This document shows positions 8,282 to 16,433 of a DNA stretch of 38,784 bases, one piece after another. The notes beneath the pieces are model-generated. The model saw only the letters and a list, made by a program, of their open reading frames with translations, was not told the origin of the DNA and searched no databases. A program made the translations under genes and the position numbers. Source of the DNA: Verrucomicrobiia bacterium (GTDB taxonomy: Bacteria > Verrucomicrobiota > Verrucomicrobiia > Limisphaerales > UBA9464). The DNA is taken from positions 1-38,784 of the forward strand of contig JAHCBB010000042.1 of assembly GCA_019634635.1 (NCBI GenBank). The letters are read 5' to 3'. Each line of letters starts with the position of its first letter. Positions within the stretch are counted from its first letter, which is position 1.

Positions 8282-8307
8282 TGACCACTGACCACTGACG
8301 CTCCCCC

Positions 8308-9207
8308 ATGTCCATACTTGTTACCCCCGACACCAAGGTTCTCATCCAGGGCATCACCGGCTCGTTCGGCGCCCGGCACGCCCAGTTGTCCATCGAATAC
8401 GGCACCCGCGTCGTGGCCGGCGTGACGCCGGGAAAGGGCGGCCAGGTGTTCGAGCATCAGGGCACGCGGGTACCGGTCTTTGACACCGTCGCCGAGGCCG
8501 TCCGCGAGACGGGGGCCTCCGCAAGCGCGGTGTTCGTCCCTCCCCCGTTCGCCGCCGATGCCATTCTTGAGGGTGTGGATGCCGGACTCGATCTGGTGGT
8601 GGCCATCACCGAGGGGATCCCGGTCAACGACATGGTCCGCGCCAAAAGGGCCATGCAGGGTGCCCGGACCCGGCTCATCGGCCCCAACTGCCCGGGCGTG
8701 GTGACGCCCGGGTCCGGACCTGACAGCCGCGGCGGCTGCCGGATCGGCATCGCGCCGGGATACATCCACAAGCAGGGCCCGGTGGGGGTGGTGAGTCGTT
8801 CGGGCACCCTGACCTACGAGGCGGTGCATCAATTGACCGTTCGCGGCGTTGGACAGAGCACCTGCGTGGGCATTGGTGGCGATCCGGTCAACGGGACGTC
8901 GCACCTGGATGTGATCCAGATGTTCATGGCCGATCCCGGGACGAAGGGCATCATCATGATCGGCGAGATTGGCGGGTCTGCGGAGGAGGAGGCTGCGGAG
9001 TGGATTGCGAAGTTTGGCACCAAACCGGTGGCGGGATTCATTGCCGGAGCGACGGCGCCTCCGGGACGACGGATGGGCCACGCCGGAGCCATCGTCAGCG
9101 GAGGCAAGGGAACCGCTGAAGCGAAGATCGCCGCCTTCCGCGCCGCCGGCATCGGGGTCGCCACGACGCCGAGCGACATGGCCGACACCCTGCTGAAAAT
9201 GATGTAA
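8308..9207 (+). CDS. sucD: succinyl-CoA synthetase alpha subunit
   Basis: A 299-residue partner of SucC carrying the CoA-binding Rossmann domain (IQGITGSFGARHA) and the phospho-histidine loop; the active His is H258 in GHAGAIVSGG. The GPNCPGVVTPG and SRSGTLTYEAV motifs are intact. Compared with typical alpha subunits there is an insertion of about eight residues (SGPDSRGG) between the VTPG motif and the CRIGIAPGYIHKQG segment, which may be a lineage feature. The upstream neighbour is a VOC gene and a strong hairpin, so the two subunits may not be translated in exact stoichiometric coupling. Confidence 0.94.
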   Translation: MSILVTPDTKVLIQGITGSFGARHAQLSIEYGTRVVAGVTPGKGGQVFEHQGTRVPVFDTVAEAVRETGASASAVFVPPPFAADAILEGVDAGLDLVVAITEGIPVNDMVRAKRAMQGARTRLIGPNCPGVVTPGSGPDSRGGCRIGIAPGYIHKQGPVGVVSRSGTLTYEAVHQLTVRGVGQSTCVGIGGDPVNGTSHLDVIQMFMADPGTKGIIMIGEIGGSAEEEAAEWIAKFGTKPVAGFIAGATAPPGRRMGHAGAIVSGGKGTAEAKIAAFRAAGIGVATTPSDMADTLLKMM

Positions 9208-9355
9208 TCCCCCGCCCGGGCCGTGGTTTCCTCGCTGCGGAATCCGCCGTGCCGGCCCCGACGTCCGCTGTTCCGGCGTCCGAATCCGGACGTCCGACGC
9301 AACGGCCCGCGGCCCGGAGGGGCGGCCCGTCCAACCCGGTGGACCGACAACGCCG

Positions 9356-10195
9356 ATGGCCCTGCTGAATCTCCTGCTCGACCTCGTCGCCCTGGTGCTG
9401 CTGCTGACCGGGATGGGCGTCGGCACCCGGATGCCCGCGCAGCGGGCGGGAACGTTGCTCAGCAATCTGAAGCTTGCGGAGGGTGGCAGGGGAAAACGCT
9501 GGCCCCTGTTCGGCGCGTTGCTGGCGCTGCTGCTGCTGCGCCCCTGGCTCTACGCCACCGTGGCCGAGGTCAGTGGCTGGGTGCCCACCTGGGATCCCCT
9601 TCCAGCCATGGTCCCTTTCCGGCCGGACTTTATCAGTCGTCTGCTCCTGTTCTCCCTGGTCAGCTTCGGATGGACGCTCCTGCAGTTCCTGGCGTGGATC
9701 CTGTTCGCCGCCGCCCTGGCACGGGCCACGCGCGAACCTTCGTCGTGGAACCGGTTTTTCCATGAGCTGCTCGGGCCATTTTCGCGGCTGCCGGTGCCAT
9801 TAATGGTTGTGCTTCCCGCGTTCGTCGCGGCCCTGGTGTGGATGGCTGCCGCGGTCCCTCTGAACCAGCTGGGCCTGCTGCCCCCCATCCGCTCGTGGCA
9901 GCATCTCGCCCTGCAGGCGGCCTTGGTGGGGGCCGGCGTCTGGGTGACCGGTGCCTGGATGATCGCCGGCCTTCTCTTCCTGCGGCTGGTCAACAGCTAC
10001 GTGTACCTGGGCACCCATCCCTTCTGGGACTTTGTCCACCAGGTCGGCGGTGTGCTGCTGCGTCCGATCGAATGGGTCCCCGCGCGCTTTGGCAAACTGG
10101 ACCTCACCGCCCTGGTGGCGGCCTTGCTGGCAGGGGCTGTGGCGCGAGCCGGCGAACTGGGCCTGACGGAGCTGTACACCCAGCTCCGCCCGTGA
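9356..10195 (+). CDS. YggT-like multi-pass membrane protein
   Basis: A 279-residue membrane protein with about six hydrophobic segments. The C-terminal third (LRLVNSYVYLG, FWDFVHQVGGVLLRPIEWVP, then LDLTALVAALL) resembles the YggT repeat, with the family pattern of a turn holding PLLRPI followed by L-D-L-x-x-L-V. It is longer than the typical 90-190-residue YggT and looks like two YggT-type halves. The DUF167/YggU gene overlaps its stop, a linkage that is common for yggT and supports the call. The function of YggT is poorly defined. It is cytosolic-membrane located by inference. Confidence 0.7.
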   Translation: MALLNLLLDLVALVLLLTGMGVGTRMPAQRAGTLLSNLKLAEGGRGKRWPLFGALLALLLLRPWLYATVAEVSGWVPTWDPLPAMVPFRPDFISRLLLFSLVSFGWTLLQFLAWILFAAALARATREPSSWNRFFHELLGPFSRLPVPLMVVLPAFVAALVWMAAAVPLNQLGLLPPIRSWQHLALQAALVGAGVWVTGAWMIAGLLFLRLVNSYVYLGTHPFWDFVHQVGGVLLRPIEWVPARFGKLDLTALVAALLAGAVARAGELGLTELYTQLRP

Positions 10196-10500
10196 GCCTG
10201 CCTCCGTACCTCCAGGTGCGGCCCGACGGCCTGTACCTCGCCGTGCGCGTGGTCCCTCGAGCCGCCCGGGCCGGACTGGCGGGCGAGGCGGGCTCCGAAC
10301 TGCGCGTCCGCGTCACCGCGTCACCCGCGGACGGCGCGGCCAACGAGGCGGTCGTATCCCTGCTGGCTGGCGTCCTCGGACAGCACCGCCGTTGTGTGCA
10401 GCTCGTCCGAGGCGCCACCTCCCGCATCAAGCTGTTCCGACTGGATGGCATCGAGCCCGCGGACGCCGCCGGCCGGCTGCGGTCCCATGGTGGCGGCTGA
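10192..10500 (+). CDS. DUF167 (YggU) family protein
   Basis: A 102-residue protein with the DUF167 core: LAVRVVPRAARAGLAG, then LRVRVTASPADGAANEAVVSLLAGVLG, the invariant P-A-x-x-G-x-A-N-x-x-x-x-x-x-L motif of the family, followed by LVRGATSRIKLFRLDG. The GTG start overlaps the stop of the YggT-like gene (GTGA), indicating translational coupling. The biochemical role of this family is not established. The ending SHGGG is short and flexible. Confidence 0.88.
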   Translation: MSLPPYLQVRPDGLYLAVRVVPRAARAGLAGEAGSELRVRVTASPADGAANEAVVSLLAGVLGQHRRCVQLVRGATSRIKLFRLDGIEPADAAGRLRSHGGG

Positions 10501-10572
10501 TCAGCGGAGAGCCGCCAAGGACCTGTCCCTATGCGGTTGCGGGTCGGGTGCTGGGCCGCATACTGCCGGCCC

Positions 10573-11796
10573 ATGCCGGAAGCAGCCGTCAGCGGCCTGT
10601 ACATCCATGTCCCGTTTTGCGCACACAAGTGCGAGTACTGTGCCTTCTACTCGGCTCCGCCCGGCGGCGACCGCATGGCGCGTTATGTCACAGCGCTGGT
10701 CCGCGAGCTGGAACTGATCGCCGCGGACTGCCGTCCGGACACCCTCTTCTTTGGGGGCGGAACCCCTTCCCTCCTCCCCCTGGCACACTGGGAAACCCTT
10801 CTGGAAACGCTGCACCGGCTCGGGCTGGGCTCGGCCACCGAATGGACCGTGGAGTGCAACCCGGCAACGGTCTCGGCCGACAAGGCGCGCCTGCTTCGCG
10901 GAGCAGGGGTCAACCGGATCTCCATGGGAGTCCAGTCCCTAGACGAACACCTCCTGGAGCGCCTCGGTCGCATCCACACCCGGGACCAGGTGTTTCGAAG
11001 CTGGGACATCCTCCGCGATGCCGGCTTCGACAACATCAACCTCGACCTGATGTTCGCCATCCCCGGTCAGACGCTGGAGCAGTGGCGCGCCACGATCCGG
11101 GAGGCGTTGGATCTCGGGCCCGAACACCTCTCCTGCTACGAGGTGATTTACGAGGAGGACACCCCCCTGTACGAACAGATGAAGGCGGGCCGGTTTGACG
11201 TGGATGAGGACCTGGCCTGCACGCTGTACGACACGCTGGTGGATGGCCTGGCGGACGCCGGCTACCGCCAGTATGAGATTGCCAATTTTGCCCGGGATGC
11301 CGAAAGCGGCGCCATTCCCTCCCGGGCGTGCCGGCACAACGTCGGTTACTGGCGCGGACGCGACTGTTATGGCCTGGGTCCCAGCGCCAGCGAATACGTA
11401 CGGGGCACGCGCGCCCGCAACTGGGCCAACACCGTGCTGTATTGCGAGCAGTTGGAGGGCGGGCGGCGGGCGCGGGAGTTTTCGGAGCGGCTGCCGCCGG
11501 AATCCAGGGCCGGGGAACTGGCGGCGTTCGGACTGCGCATGACCGCCGGGTGGCCCTACGACGAGTTCCTTGAGCGGACGGGGATGGATCTGCGCGTCGG
11601 GTGGGCATCGGAGATCCGGGACCTGTGTGCCCGGGGTTGGGCGGAGGACACGGGCCGGGAATTGCGCCTCACCCGCCAGGGGCTCCGCTTCGCCGACGCT
11701 GCCGGCGCTGCCATGCTGCGACCTTCGGCGACGGTCCGGGGTCCTGACCGGGCGTCCAGCCCTGCAGGCGCCCGAGTCCGGGCAACCGTTCCTTGA
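10573..11796 (+). CDS. hemW: HemW-type radical SAM protein (coproporphyrinogen III oxidase-like)
   Basis: 407 residues. The radical SAM cluster motif C16-x3-C20-x2-C23 (PFCAHKCEYC) is of the HemN/HemW type, with the GGGTPSLL, ECNP, RISMGVQS and NLDLMFAIPGQT motifs in the expected order and the C-terminal HemN domain with HNVGYWRGRDCYGLGPSA. It lacks a long N-terminal HemN extension, so the heme-chaperone-like HemW class fits better than oxygen-independent coproporphyrinogen dehydrogenase. The start at 10573 puts the iron-sulphur motif at the usual place; a longer in-frame start at 10531 is not needed. The last 40 residues (Arg/Ser/Pro-rich) exceed the family length. Confidence 0.9.
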   Translation: MPEAAVSGLYIHVPFCAHKCEYCAFYSAPPGGDRMARYVTALVRELELIAADCRPDTLFFGGGTPSLLPLAHWETLLETLHRLGLGSATEWTVECNPATVSADKARLLRGAGVNRISMGVQSLDEHLLERLGRIHTRDQVFRSWDILRDAGFDNINLDLMFAIPGQTLEQWRATIREALDLGPEHLSCYEVIYEEDTPLYEQMKAGRFDVDEDLACTLYDTLVDGLADAGYRQYEIANFARDAESGAIPSRACRHNVGYWRGRDCYGLGPSASEYVRGTRARNWANTVLYCEQLEGGRRAREFSERLPPESRAGELAAFGLRMTAGWPYDEFLERTGMDLRVGWASEIRDLCARGWAEDTGRELRLTRQGLRFADAAGAAMLRPSATVRGPDRASSPAGARVRATVP

Positions 11797-11856
11797 CGCC
11801 CCGGCGCGTGTTCCGTTCCATCACGATTCCGTCCGGTTGCCGGATGGCCCATCATC

Positions 11857-13146
11857 ATGACGAAAATCTCCGAAATTGAATCCCGCGAAATCCTCGACTC
11901 CCGGGGCAACCCGACGGTTGAAGTGGATGTCACCCTCGAATGCGGCGCCGTCGGGCGCGCGGCGGTGCCCTCCGGCGCCAGCACCGGCGAGCACGAAGCC
12001 ATCGAGCTGCGGGATGGCGTGAAAACCCGCTTTCTCGGCAGGGGCGTCACCAAGGCGGTGAAAAACGTGACGGACCGGATTGCGCCGGCGCTTGAGGGAG
12101 TGGACGCCCTCGACCAGCTCACCGTGGACCGGATCATGCTGGATCTCGACGGGACGGAGACCAAGTCGAAGCTCGGAGCCAACGCCATTCTGGCGGTGTC
12201 CCTGGCCAGCGCCAAGGCGGCCGCGCTTGCGCTCGGGCAGCCGCTGTTCCGCTACCTGGGCGGGCCCAATGCCAAGGTGCTGCCGGTGCCGATGGCCAAT
12301 GTGATCAACGGCGGCGCTCATTCCGACGCCCCGATTGATTTCCAGGAGTTCATGATCATGCCGGCCGGGCTGCCCACGTTCAGCGAGGGCCTGCGGGCGA
12401 TCACCGAGGTCTTCCATGCCCTCAAGGCGGTGCTCAAGAAAAAGGGGCTGAGCACGGCGGTCGGGGACGAGGGCGGGTTTGCCCCCAAGCTCGAAAGCGC
12501 CGAGGCGGCCCTCGACGTCATCGCCGCCGCGGTCAAGGACGCCGGCTACAAGCTTGGCAAGGAGATCCACCTGGCCCTCGACGTTGCCAGCTCCGAGTTT
12601 CACGCTGGCGGACAGAACTACGTGTTCAAAAAGAGTTCCGGGCAGAAGTTGACCGGCGAGGAGCTCGTCGCGTTCTACGAAAAGCTGTGCAAGGAGTACC
12701 CGATCGTTTCGATCGAGGACGGCTGCGCCGAGGGCGACTGGAAGACCTGGAAGCTCCTCACCGAGCGCCTGGGCGACCGGATCCAGCTCGTGGGCGATGA
12801 CCTGTTCGTCACCAACGTGAAGTTTCTGCAGAAGGGCATCGAGACGGGGACCGCCAACTCGATCCTGGTGAAGGTGAACCAGATTGGCTCTCTTACCGAG
12901 ACGCTCGACGCGGTGCGCCTCGCCCAGACCCACGGCTACACCGCCGTACTGTCCCACCGTTCCGGTGAAACCGAGGATGCCACGATCGCGGACATCGCGG
13001 TGGCGACGAATTGCGGCCAGATCAAGACCGGTTCCTTGAGCCGAACGGACCGCACCGCCAAGTACAACCAGTTGCTCCGGATCGAACAGATCCTTGGAGG
13101 CAACGCGGTGTACGCGGGCACCAGCGTCCTGCCCGCCGGCCGCTGA
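11857..13146 (+). CDS. eno: enolase (phosphopyruvate hydratase)
   Basis: 429 residues, the normal bacterial length. It interconverts 2-phosphoglycerate and phosphoenolpyruvate in glycolysis and gluconeogenesis. The N-terminal ILDSRGNPTVEVDV and SGASTGEHEA loops, catalytic E205 in GDEGGFAP, K339 in LVKVNQIGS, and the enolase signature HRSGETEDATIADIA are all intact. It stands alone with about 60 bases of upstream spacer and a hairpin downstream, so it may be a monocistronic unit. Confidence 0.97.
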   Translation: MTKISEIESREILDSRGNPTVEVDVTLECGAVGRAAVPSGASTGEHEAIELRDGVKTRFLGRGVTKAVKNVTDRIAPALEGVDALDQLTVDRIMLDLDGTETKSKLGANAILAVSLASAKAAALALGQPLFRYLGGPNAKVLPVPMANVINGGAHSDAPIDFQEFMIMPAGLPTFSEGLRAITEVFHALKAVLKKKGLSTAVGDEGGFAPKLESAEAALDVIAAAVKDAGYKLGKEIHLALDVASSEFHAGGQNYVFKKSSGQKLTGEELVAFYEKLCKEYPIVSIEDGCAEGDWKTWKLLTERLGDRIQLVGDDLFVTNVKFLQKGIETGTANSILVKVNQIGSLTETLDAVRLAQTHGYTAVLSHRSGETEDATIADIAVATNCGQIKTGSLSRTDRTAKYNQLLRIEQILGGNAVYAGTSVLPAGR

Positions 13147-13156
13147 GACGCGCCAA

Positions 13157-13211
13157 CCGGCCGGCTGCAGGCTCCGGAGAACCGGCGCCTGCAGGCCGGC
13201 CGCGGCATTTT
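13157..13211 (+). terminator. probable intrinsic terminator after enolase
   Basis: A long GC-rich inverted repeat: CCGGCCGGCTGCAGG at 13157-13171 pairs with CCTGCAGGCCGGCC at 13188-13201 (one bulged G), with a 16-base loop. Four T follow at 13208-13211 after a short gap. It lies 10 bases past the enolase stop. The short, delayed T-run makes it a weak match to the classic terminator. Confidence 0.5.
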
Positions 13212-13224
13212 CCGTTCGCGCCCC

Positions 13225-13998
13225 ATGCCCATCCGCCTGGTTTCCACCGACTTCGACGGCACCATCCACGAGGACTTCGCGCATGCCCCGGTGCCCGACG
13301 CTCTCCAGGATCGGCTGCTCGATCTGCAGGCGCAGGGTGTGTCGTGGGTGATCAACACAGGCAGGGATCTCGCCAGCCTGATGGAGAGCATCGGCCGCGC
13401 GCGCCTGCGGGTGCGTCCGGACTTTGTCGTCACGGTGGAGCGTGAAATCCACCGGCATGTCGGCGGGCATTACGAGTCGGTGGAGCCCTGGAATGCGGAC
13501 TGCGTCCGCGACCATGCGGGCATCTTTGACCGGCATGCCCCGGCGCTGGCGGACCTGGCCGCAGGGATGGAGGAGCGCTTTGACGCGACCTTCTACAGCG
13601 ACATGTGGTCACCCATCTGCGTCATCGCCCGCACGAACCCGCAGATGGATGCGATCCAGTCCGAACTGGAGACGTTTTGCCGGTCGGTGCCGGAGCTGGT
13701 GCCGGTGCGCAACGACGTGTATGTCCGTTTGAGCCACCGGGCGTACAGCAAGGGCACCGCGCTGCAGCAGATTCAGAGGCTGCTTGGAGTGGGCCCTGGG
13801 GAGAGCTTTGCCGCGGGGGATCATCTCAACGATCTGCCGATGCTGCGACGCGAGGTGGCCCACTGGCTGGCGACACCCGCCAACGGCCTGCCCCAGGTCC
13901 GGGACCAGGTTGCGGCGGAAGGGGGATACCTGGCGGCGGCGGGCTGCGGACTCGGCGTGCTGGAGGCGCTGGATCACTTCGCCAGGTTGGCGCGTTGA
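13225..13998 (+). CDS. HAD-superfamily hydrolase, Cof/sucrose-phosphatase-like
   Basis: 257 residues with all four HAD motifs: I, D9-F-D11-G-T (nucleophile and acid/base Asp); II, INTGR; III, the Lys of YSKGTAL; IV, AGDHLNDLPML (the GDxxND type). The placement of the cap between motifs II and III is that of type IIB Cof-like phosphatases, cytosolic enzymes acting on sugar phosphates or related compounds. The substrate cannot be read from the sequence. It is convergent with the oxidoreductase gene, with only 10 bases between the two stops. Confidence 0.85.
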   Translation: MPIRLVSTDFDGTIHEDFAHAPVPDALQDRLLDLQAQGVSWVINTGRDLASLMESIGRARLRVRPDFVVTVEREIHRHVGGHYESVEPWNADCVRDHAGIFDRHAPALADLAAGMEERFDATFYSDMWSPICVIARTNPQMDAIQSELETFCRSVPELVPVRNDVYVRLSHRAYSKGTALQQIQRLLGVGPGESFAAGDHLNDLPMLRREVAHWLATPANGLPQVRDQVAAEGGYLAAAGCGLGVLEALDHFARLAR

Positions 13999-14008
13999 GC
14001 CCGGCGGC

Positions 14009-15184
14009 TCAGACCGGCGCCCAGCGCCGCGCGCGGCTGCTGCGCAGGATCGCCTCGCACAGGCGCACTTCGTGATGCCCATCCCCGGCGGTGGCAAACA
14101 ACACCGGGGTCTTCCGGTCGCTGGCGATGTGCTCGTACACCGCGCGGTAATGCATCTTGTGGCTGTCCGGAAACCCCTCCGGATGGCCGCCCGGATAATC
14201 GGTGAATCCGGCAACGTCCTCCTGAAAGCCCGGGGTGCCCCGTTGCAGCACCTGACACGGCTCGTCCCGCCGCCCGACGAAGATCTCGTTGGGTTGCTGC
14301 AGGTCCCAGCGGACGCTTCCGCGCGTGCCATAAATCCCCACGGCCAGGCTGCATTTCCACCCGGCGGCGACCTGCGAGATGGAGGCATTGGCATGGACGC
14401 GGTCGGCAAATCCGTGCTTTGCGGTCCCGAAACGCATCAGCACGCTTCCAAAATCCTCCGTATCCACCCGGTAGGGGACGAGCGTCGCCGGGTCCGCCTT
14501 CGCAAACGTCTGCACCTCACCCCGGGGCCGCTGGCGGATCTTGTGGAAGGTCTCGAGGTGGGCGAACACCTGCTCGATCCGGGTGCCCAGGATGAAGGAC
14601 ACCGCGTCCATCCAGTGCGTCCCGATGTCGCCGACCGCACGGAGCCTTCCCCCTTCGGAGGCCAGCAAACGCCAGTTGTAGTCGGTCTCGTTCAGGAGCC
14701 AGTCCTGAAAGAAATGCCCCTGCACGTGGATGATCCGTCCGAGATCGCCCCGCTGAACCATGGCCCGCATCTGGAGCACCGCGGGAAAGAACCGGCACAT
14801 GTAATTGACCGCAAACACAGGCGCCCCGGGCCGGTCCGTGGCGCGGACCACCCGGGCGGTCTCCCGCGAGGTCATTCCCAGCGGCTTCTCGCAGACGACG
14901 TGGCGCCCGGCGCGCAGCGCGGCGAGGGACTGCTCCACATGAGCCTTGTTGGGCGAGGTGATGTGGATCACGTCCACATTCGGAGATCGCAGCATCGCCC
15001 GGTAATCGTAGTCGCCGTACACCTCGGGAATGCCCCAGCGATCGGCACAGGCGCGGGCCGATTTCGTCGAACCGCACACCGCGGTCACCTGGACCCCGAG
15101 CCGCCGTAACGCCTCAATATGGACGGGCCCGATGAATCCGGTGCCAATGACGCCGGCGCGGAGGGAATGCAAGGGAACGGACAT
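14009..15184 (-). CDS. Gfo/Idh/MocA-family NAD(P)-dependent oxidoreductase
   Basis: 391 residues. The Rossmann motif G14-T-G-F-I-G19 is followed by the family marker E99-K-P (VCEKPLGM) and the catalytic-site pattern GDIGTHWMDAVSF. The start at 15184 (MSVPLHSLRAGVIG) puts the nucleotide-binding strand at the N-terminus; an in-frame ATG 46 codons earlier is rejected. The family oxidises or reduces sugars and cyclitols and is strongly expanded in Verrucomicrobiota. No Tat or Sec signal is seen, so it is probably cytosolic. The substrate is unknown. Confidence 0.9.
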   Translation of the reverse strand: MSVPLHSLRAGVIGTGFIGPVHIEALRRLGVQVTAVCGSTKSARACADRWGIPEVYGDYDYRAMLRSPNVDVIHITSPNKAHVEQSLAALRAGRHVVCEKPLGMTSRETARVVRATDRPGAPVFAVNYMCRFFPAVLQMRAMVQRGDLGRIIHVQGHFFQDWLLNETDYNWRLLASEGGRLRAVGDIGTHWMDAVSFILGTRIEQVFAHLETFHKIRQRPRGEVQTFAKADPATLVPYRVDTEDFGSVLMRFGTAKHGFADRVHANASISQVAAGWKCSLAVGIYGTRGSVRWDLQQPNEIFVGRRDEPCQVLQRGTPGFQEDVAGFTDYPGGHPEGFPDSHKMHYRAVYEHIASDRKTPVLFATAGDGHHEVRLCEAILRSSRARRWAPV

Positions 15185-15342
15185 GGCGGCCTTCCCATGG
15201 CAGACCCCCAAGGGCCGGGCGAGGCAAAATGCGGAGGATCCCCACGCATTTTTACGGACTCCCGGAATGAGATGCCCGGAGTTCACTCCGGTGGGGAGAG
15301 GCTCCAGCCAAAACACCGCCAAGCACCCGTCGGACTGTGGGT

Positions 15343-16071
15343 TTACTGCGACACCCTCCGAAACCGCGTCACGTAGTTGTCTTCAAGCCGGAGCGGTTCG
15401 CCCACCTTGCGAAAACCGGCCGACATGATCTCCGCCTCAAACACCTCCTGTCCGGCGCGGACATGGTTGAGCATCCACTCGGAACTGACGCCGGGGATGC
15501 GCTTGAACTCGACCAGCACCAATTCGCCCTTGGGTCGGAGCGCCTTGTGAATGGCCGCAAGCATGGGGCCGGGTTGCTCGAAATGATGGTAGGTGTCGCA
15601 GAGAAACACCCGGTCCACGGAGCCCGGAGGAAGCCGCGGGTCATCCGGCGCGCCCAGGACCGGGACCACCGGGCTGTCCCCGCTGGCCGCGGCGCGGCCG
15701 CGAAGATGGGCGACCAGCGCCGGAGAAATATCCACCGCGTAGACGAGGCCGGTTGGGCCGACGACCTCGGCGAACAGGAAGGTGAACAGCCCGGTGCCGG
15801 CACCAATGTCGGCCACCCGGGCTCCGGGCTTCAACCCGACGATCGTCACGATCTCGTGGCGGTGGTCATAGACCTCGCGTCCCTCCCGTTCGAACCGTTC
15901 CACCCAGGAGTTGGGGTCCATCCCGGGATTCATGAAGTCGGCATTGATCGCCGGCGCCGCCCCCTGGACCGCCGGCATCGAAGGAGGTGGGGTGGACTGA
16001 CAACCGGCGGAGAGACAGACCATCAGTCCGGCGAGCATCCACACAGGCGCTGGCGATGGTCGCAAGTGCAT
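15343..16071 (-). CDS. predicted lipoprotein with SAM-dependent methyltransferase domain
   Basis: About 242 residues. The N-terminus (MHLRPSPAPVW, then a hydrophobic stretch ending in LSAGC) is a lipoprotein signal with lipobox Cys24, followed by a Pro-rich linker. Residues 68-242 form a class I methyltransferase domain: motif I V-A-D88-I-G-A-G-T-G94, an acidic strand end (YAVDIS), motif II-like DRVFLCDTYHH and the strand GELVLVEFKRI. An exported methyltransferase is odd, because S-adenosylmethionine is cytosolic. Either the protein faces an unusual compartment, the domain binds something else, or the lipobox is misread. An in-frame ATG six codons upstream is equally possible and does not change the signal. 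Confidence 0.82.
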   Translation of the reverse strand: MHLRPSPAPVWMLAGLMVCLSAGCQSTPPPSMPAVQGAAPAINADFMNPGMDPNSWVERFEREGREVYDHRHEIVTIVGLKPGARVADIGAGTGLFTFLFAEVVGPTGLVYAVDISPALVAHLRGRAAASGDSPVVPVLGAPDDPRLPPGSVDRVFLCDTYHHFEQPGPMLAAIHKALRPKGELVLVEFKRIPGVSSEWMLNHVRAGQEVFEAEIMSAGFRKVGEPLRLEDNYVTRFRRVSQ

Positions 16072-16433
16072 GCCGTGGTTGTGGCACATGCGGCGCCCGT
16101 CGGGCAGCCCAAATCCCGCGGCGTGGCAATCCCTTGCCGGACGGCTCCCCGCTCAGATGGGCCTGGCGGACCTTGCCGCGTCCACCGCGGATTGCCGACC
16201 ACGTCAGGGGTTTGGTCAGCGCCACGAAGACCTTGTCATCGCCGACGCAGCTCCCTGCCGTGTGGCGTGGGTTCGTCGTGAGAACGGAACCTGGGTGGTC
16301 GTGGCAAACGACGCGCGGGCAGGCACCGTTGTTGGCGAGGCCCCCCTATCCGAAGGTGTTAGCGGGTGGCGCTGGCCAAGGTAAGCGGATCGTGATGGAA
16401 TCCCCCCAAGCCTCGAAATCCGTCCGTTGACGT
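16072..16433. other. intergenic region, no gene recognised
   Basis: About 360 bases between the leftward methyltransferase and the rightward caspase-like gene; both promoters should lie here, but I see no good -35/-10 pair. A rightward open frame of about 100 codons starting at 16070 crosses it; it has no recognisable domain and overlaps the methyltransferase start, so it is not called. Confidence 0.4.

Noticed and set aside
6132..8405. A 757-codon leftward frame opposite vapBC, sucC and the VOC gene, and a 571-codon frame at 11821-13536 opposite enolase
   Set aside because: His/Gly/Val/Asp-rich antisense shadows of well-recognised enzymes.
16070..16384. A 104-codon rightward frame between the methyltransferase and the caspase-like gene
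   Set aside because: No domain, overlaps the methyltransferase start on the other strand, and composition is not convincingly coding.
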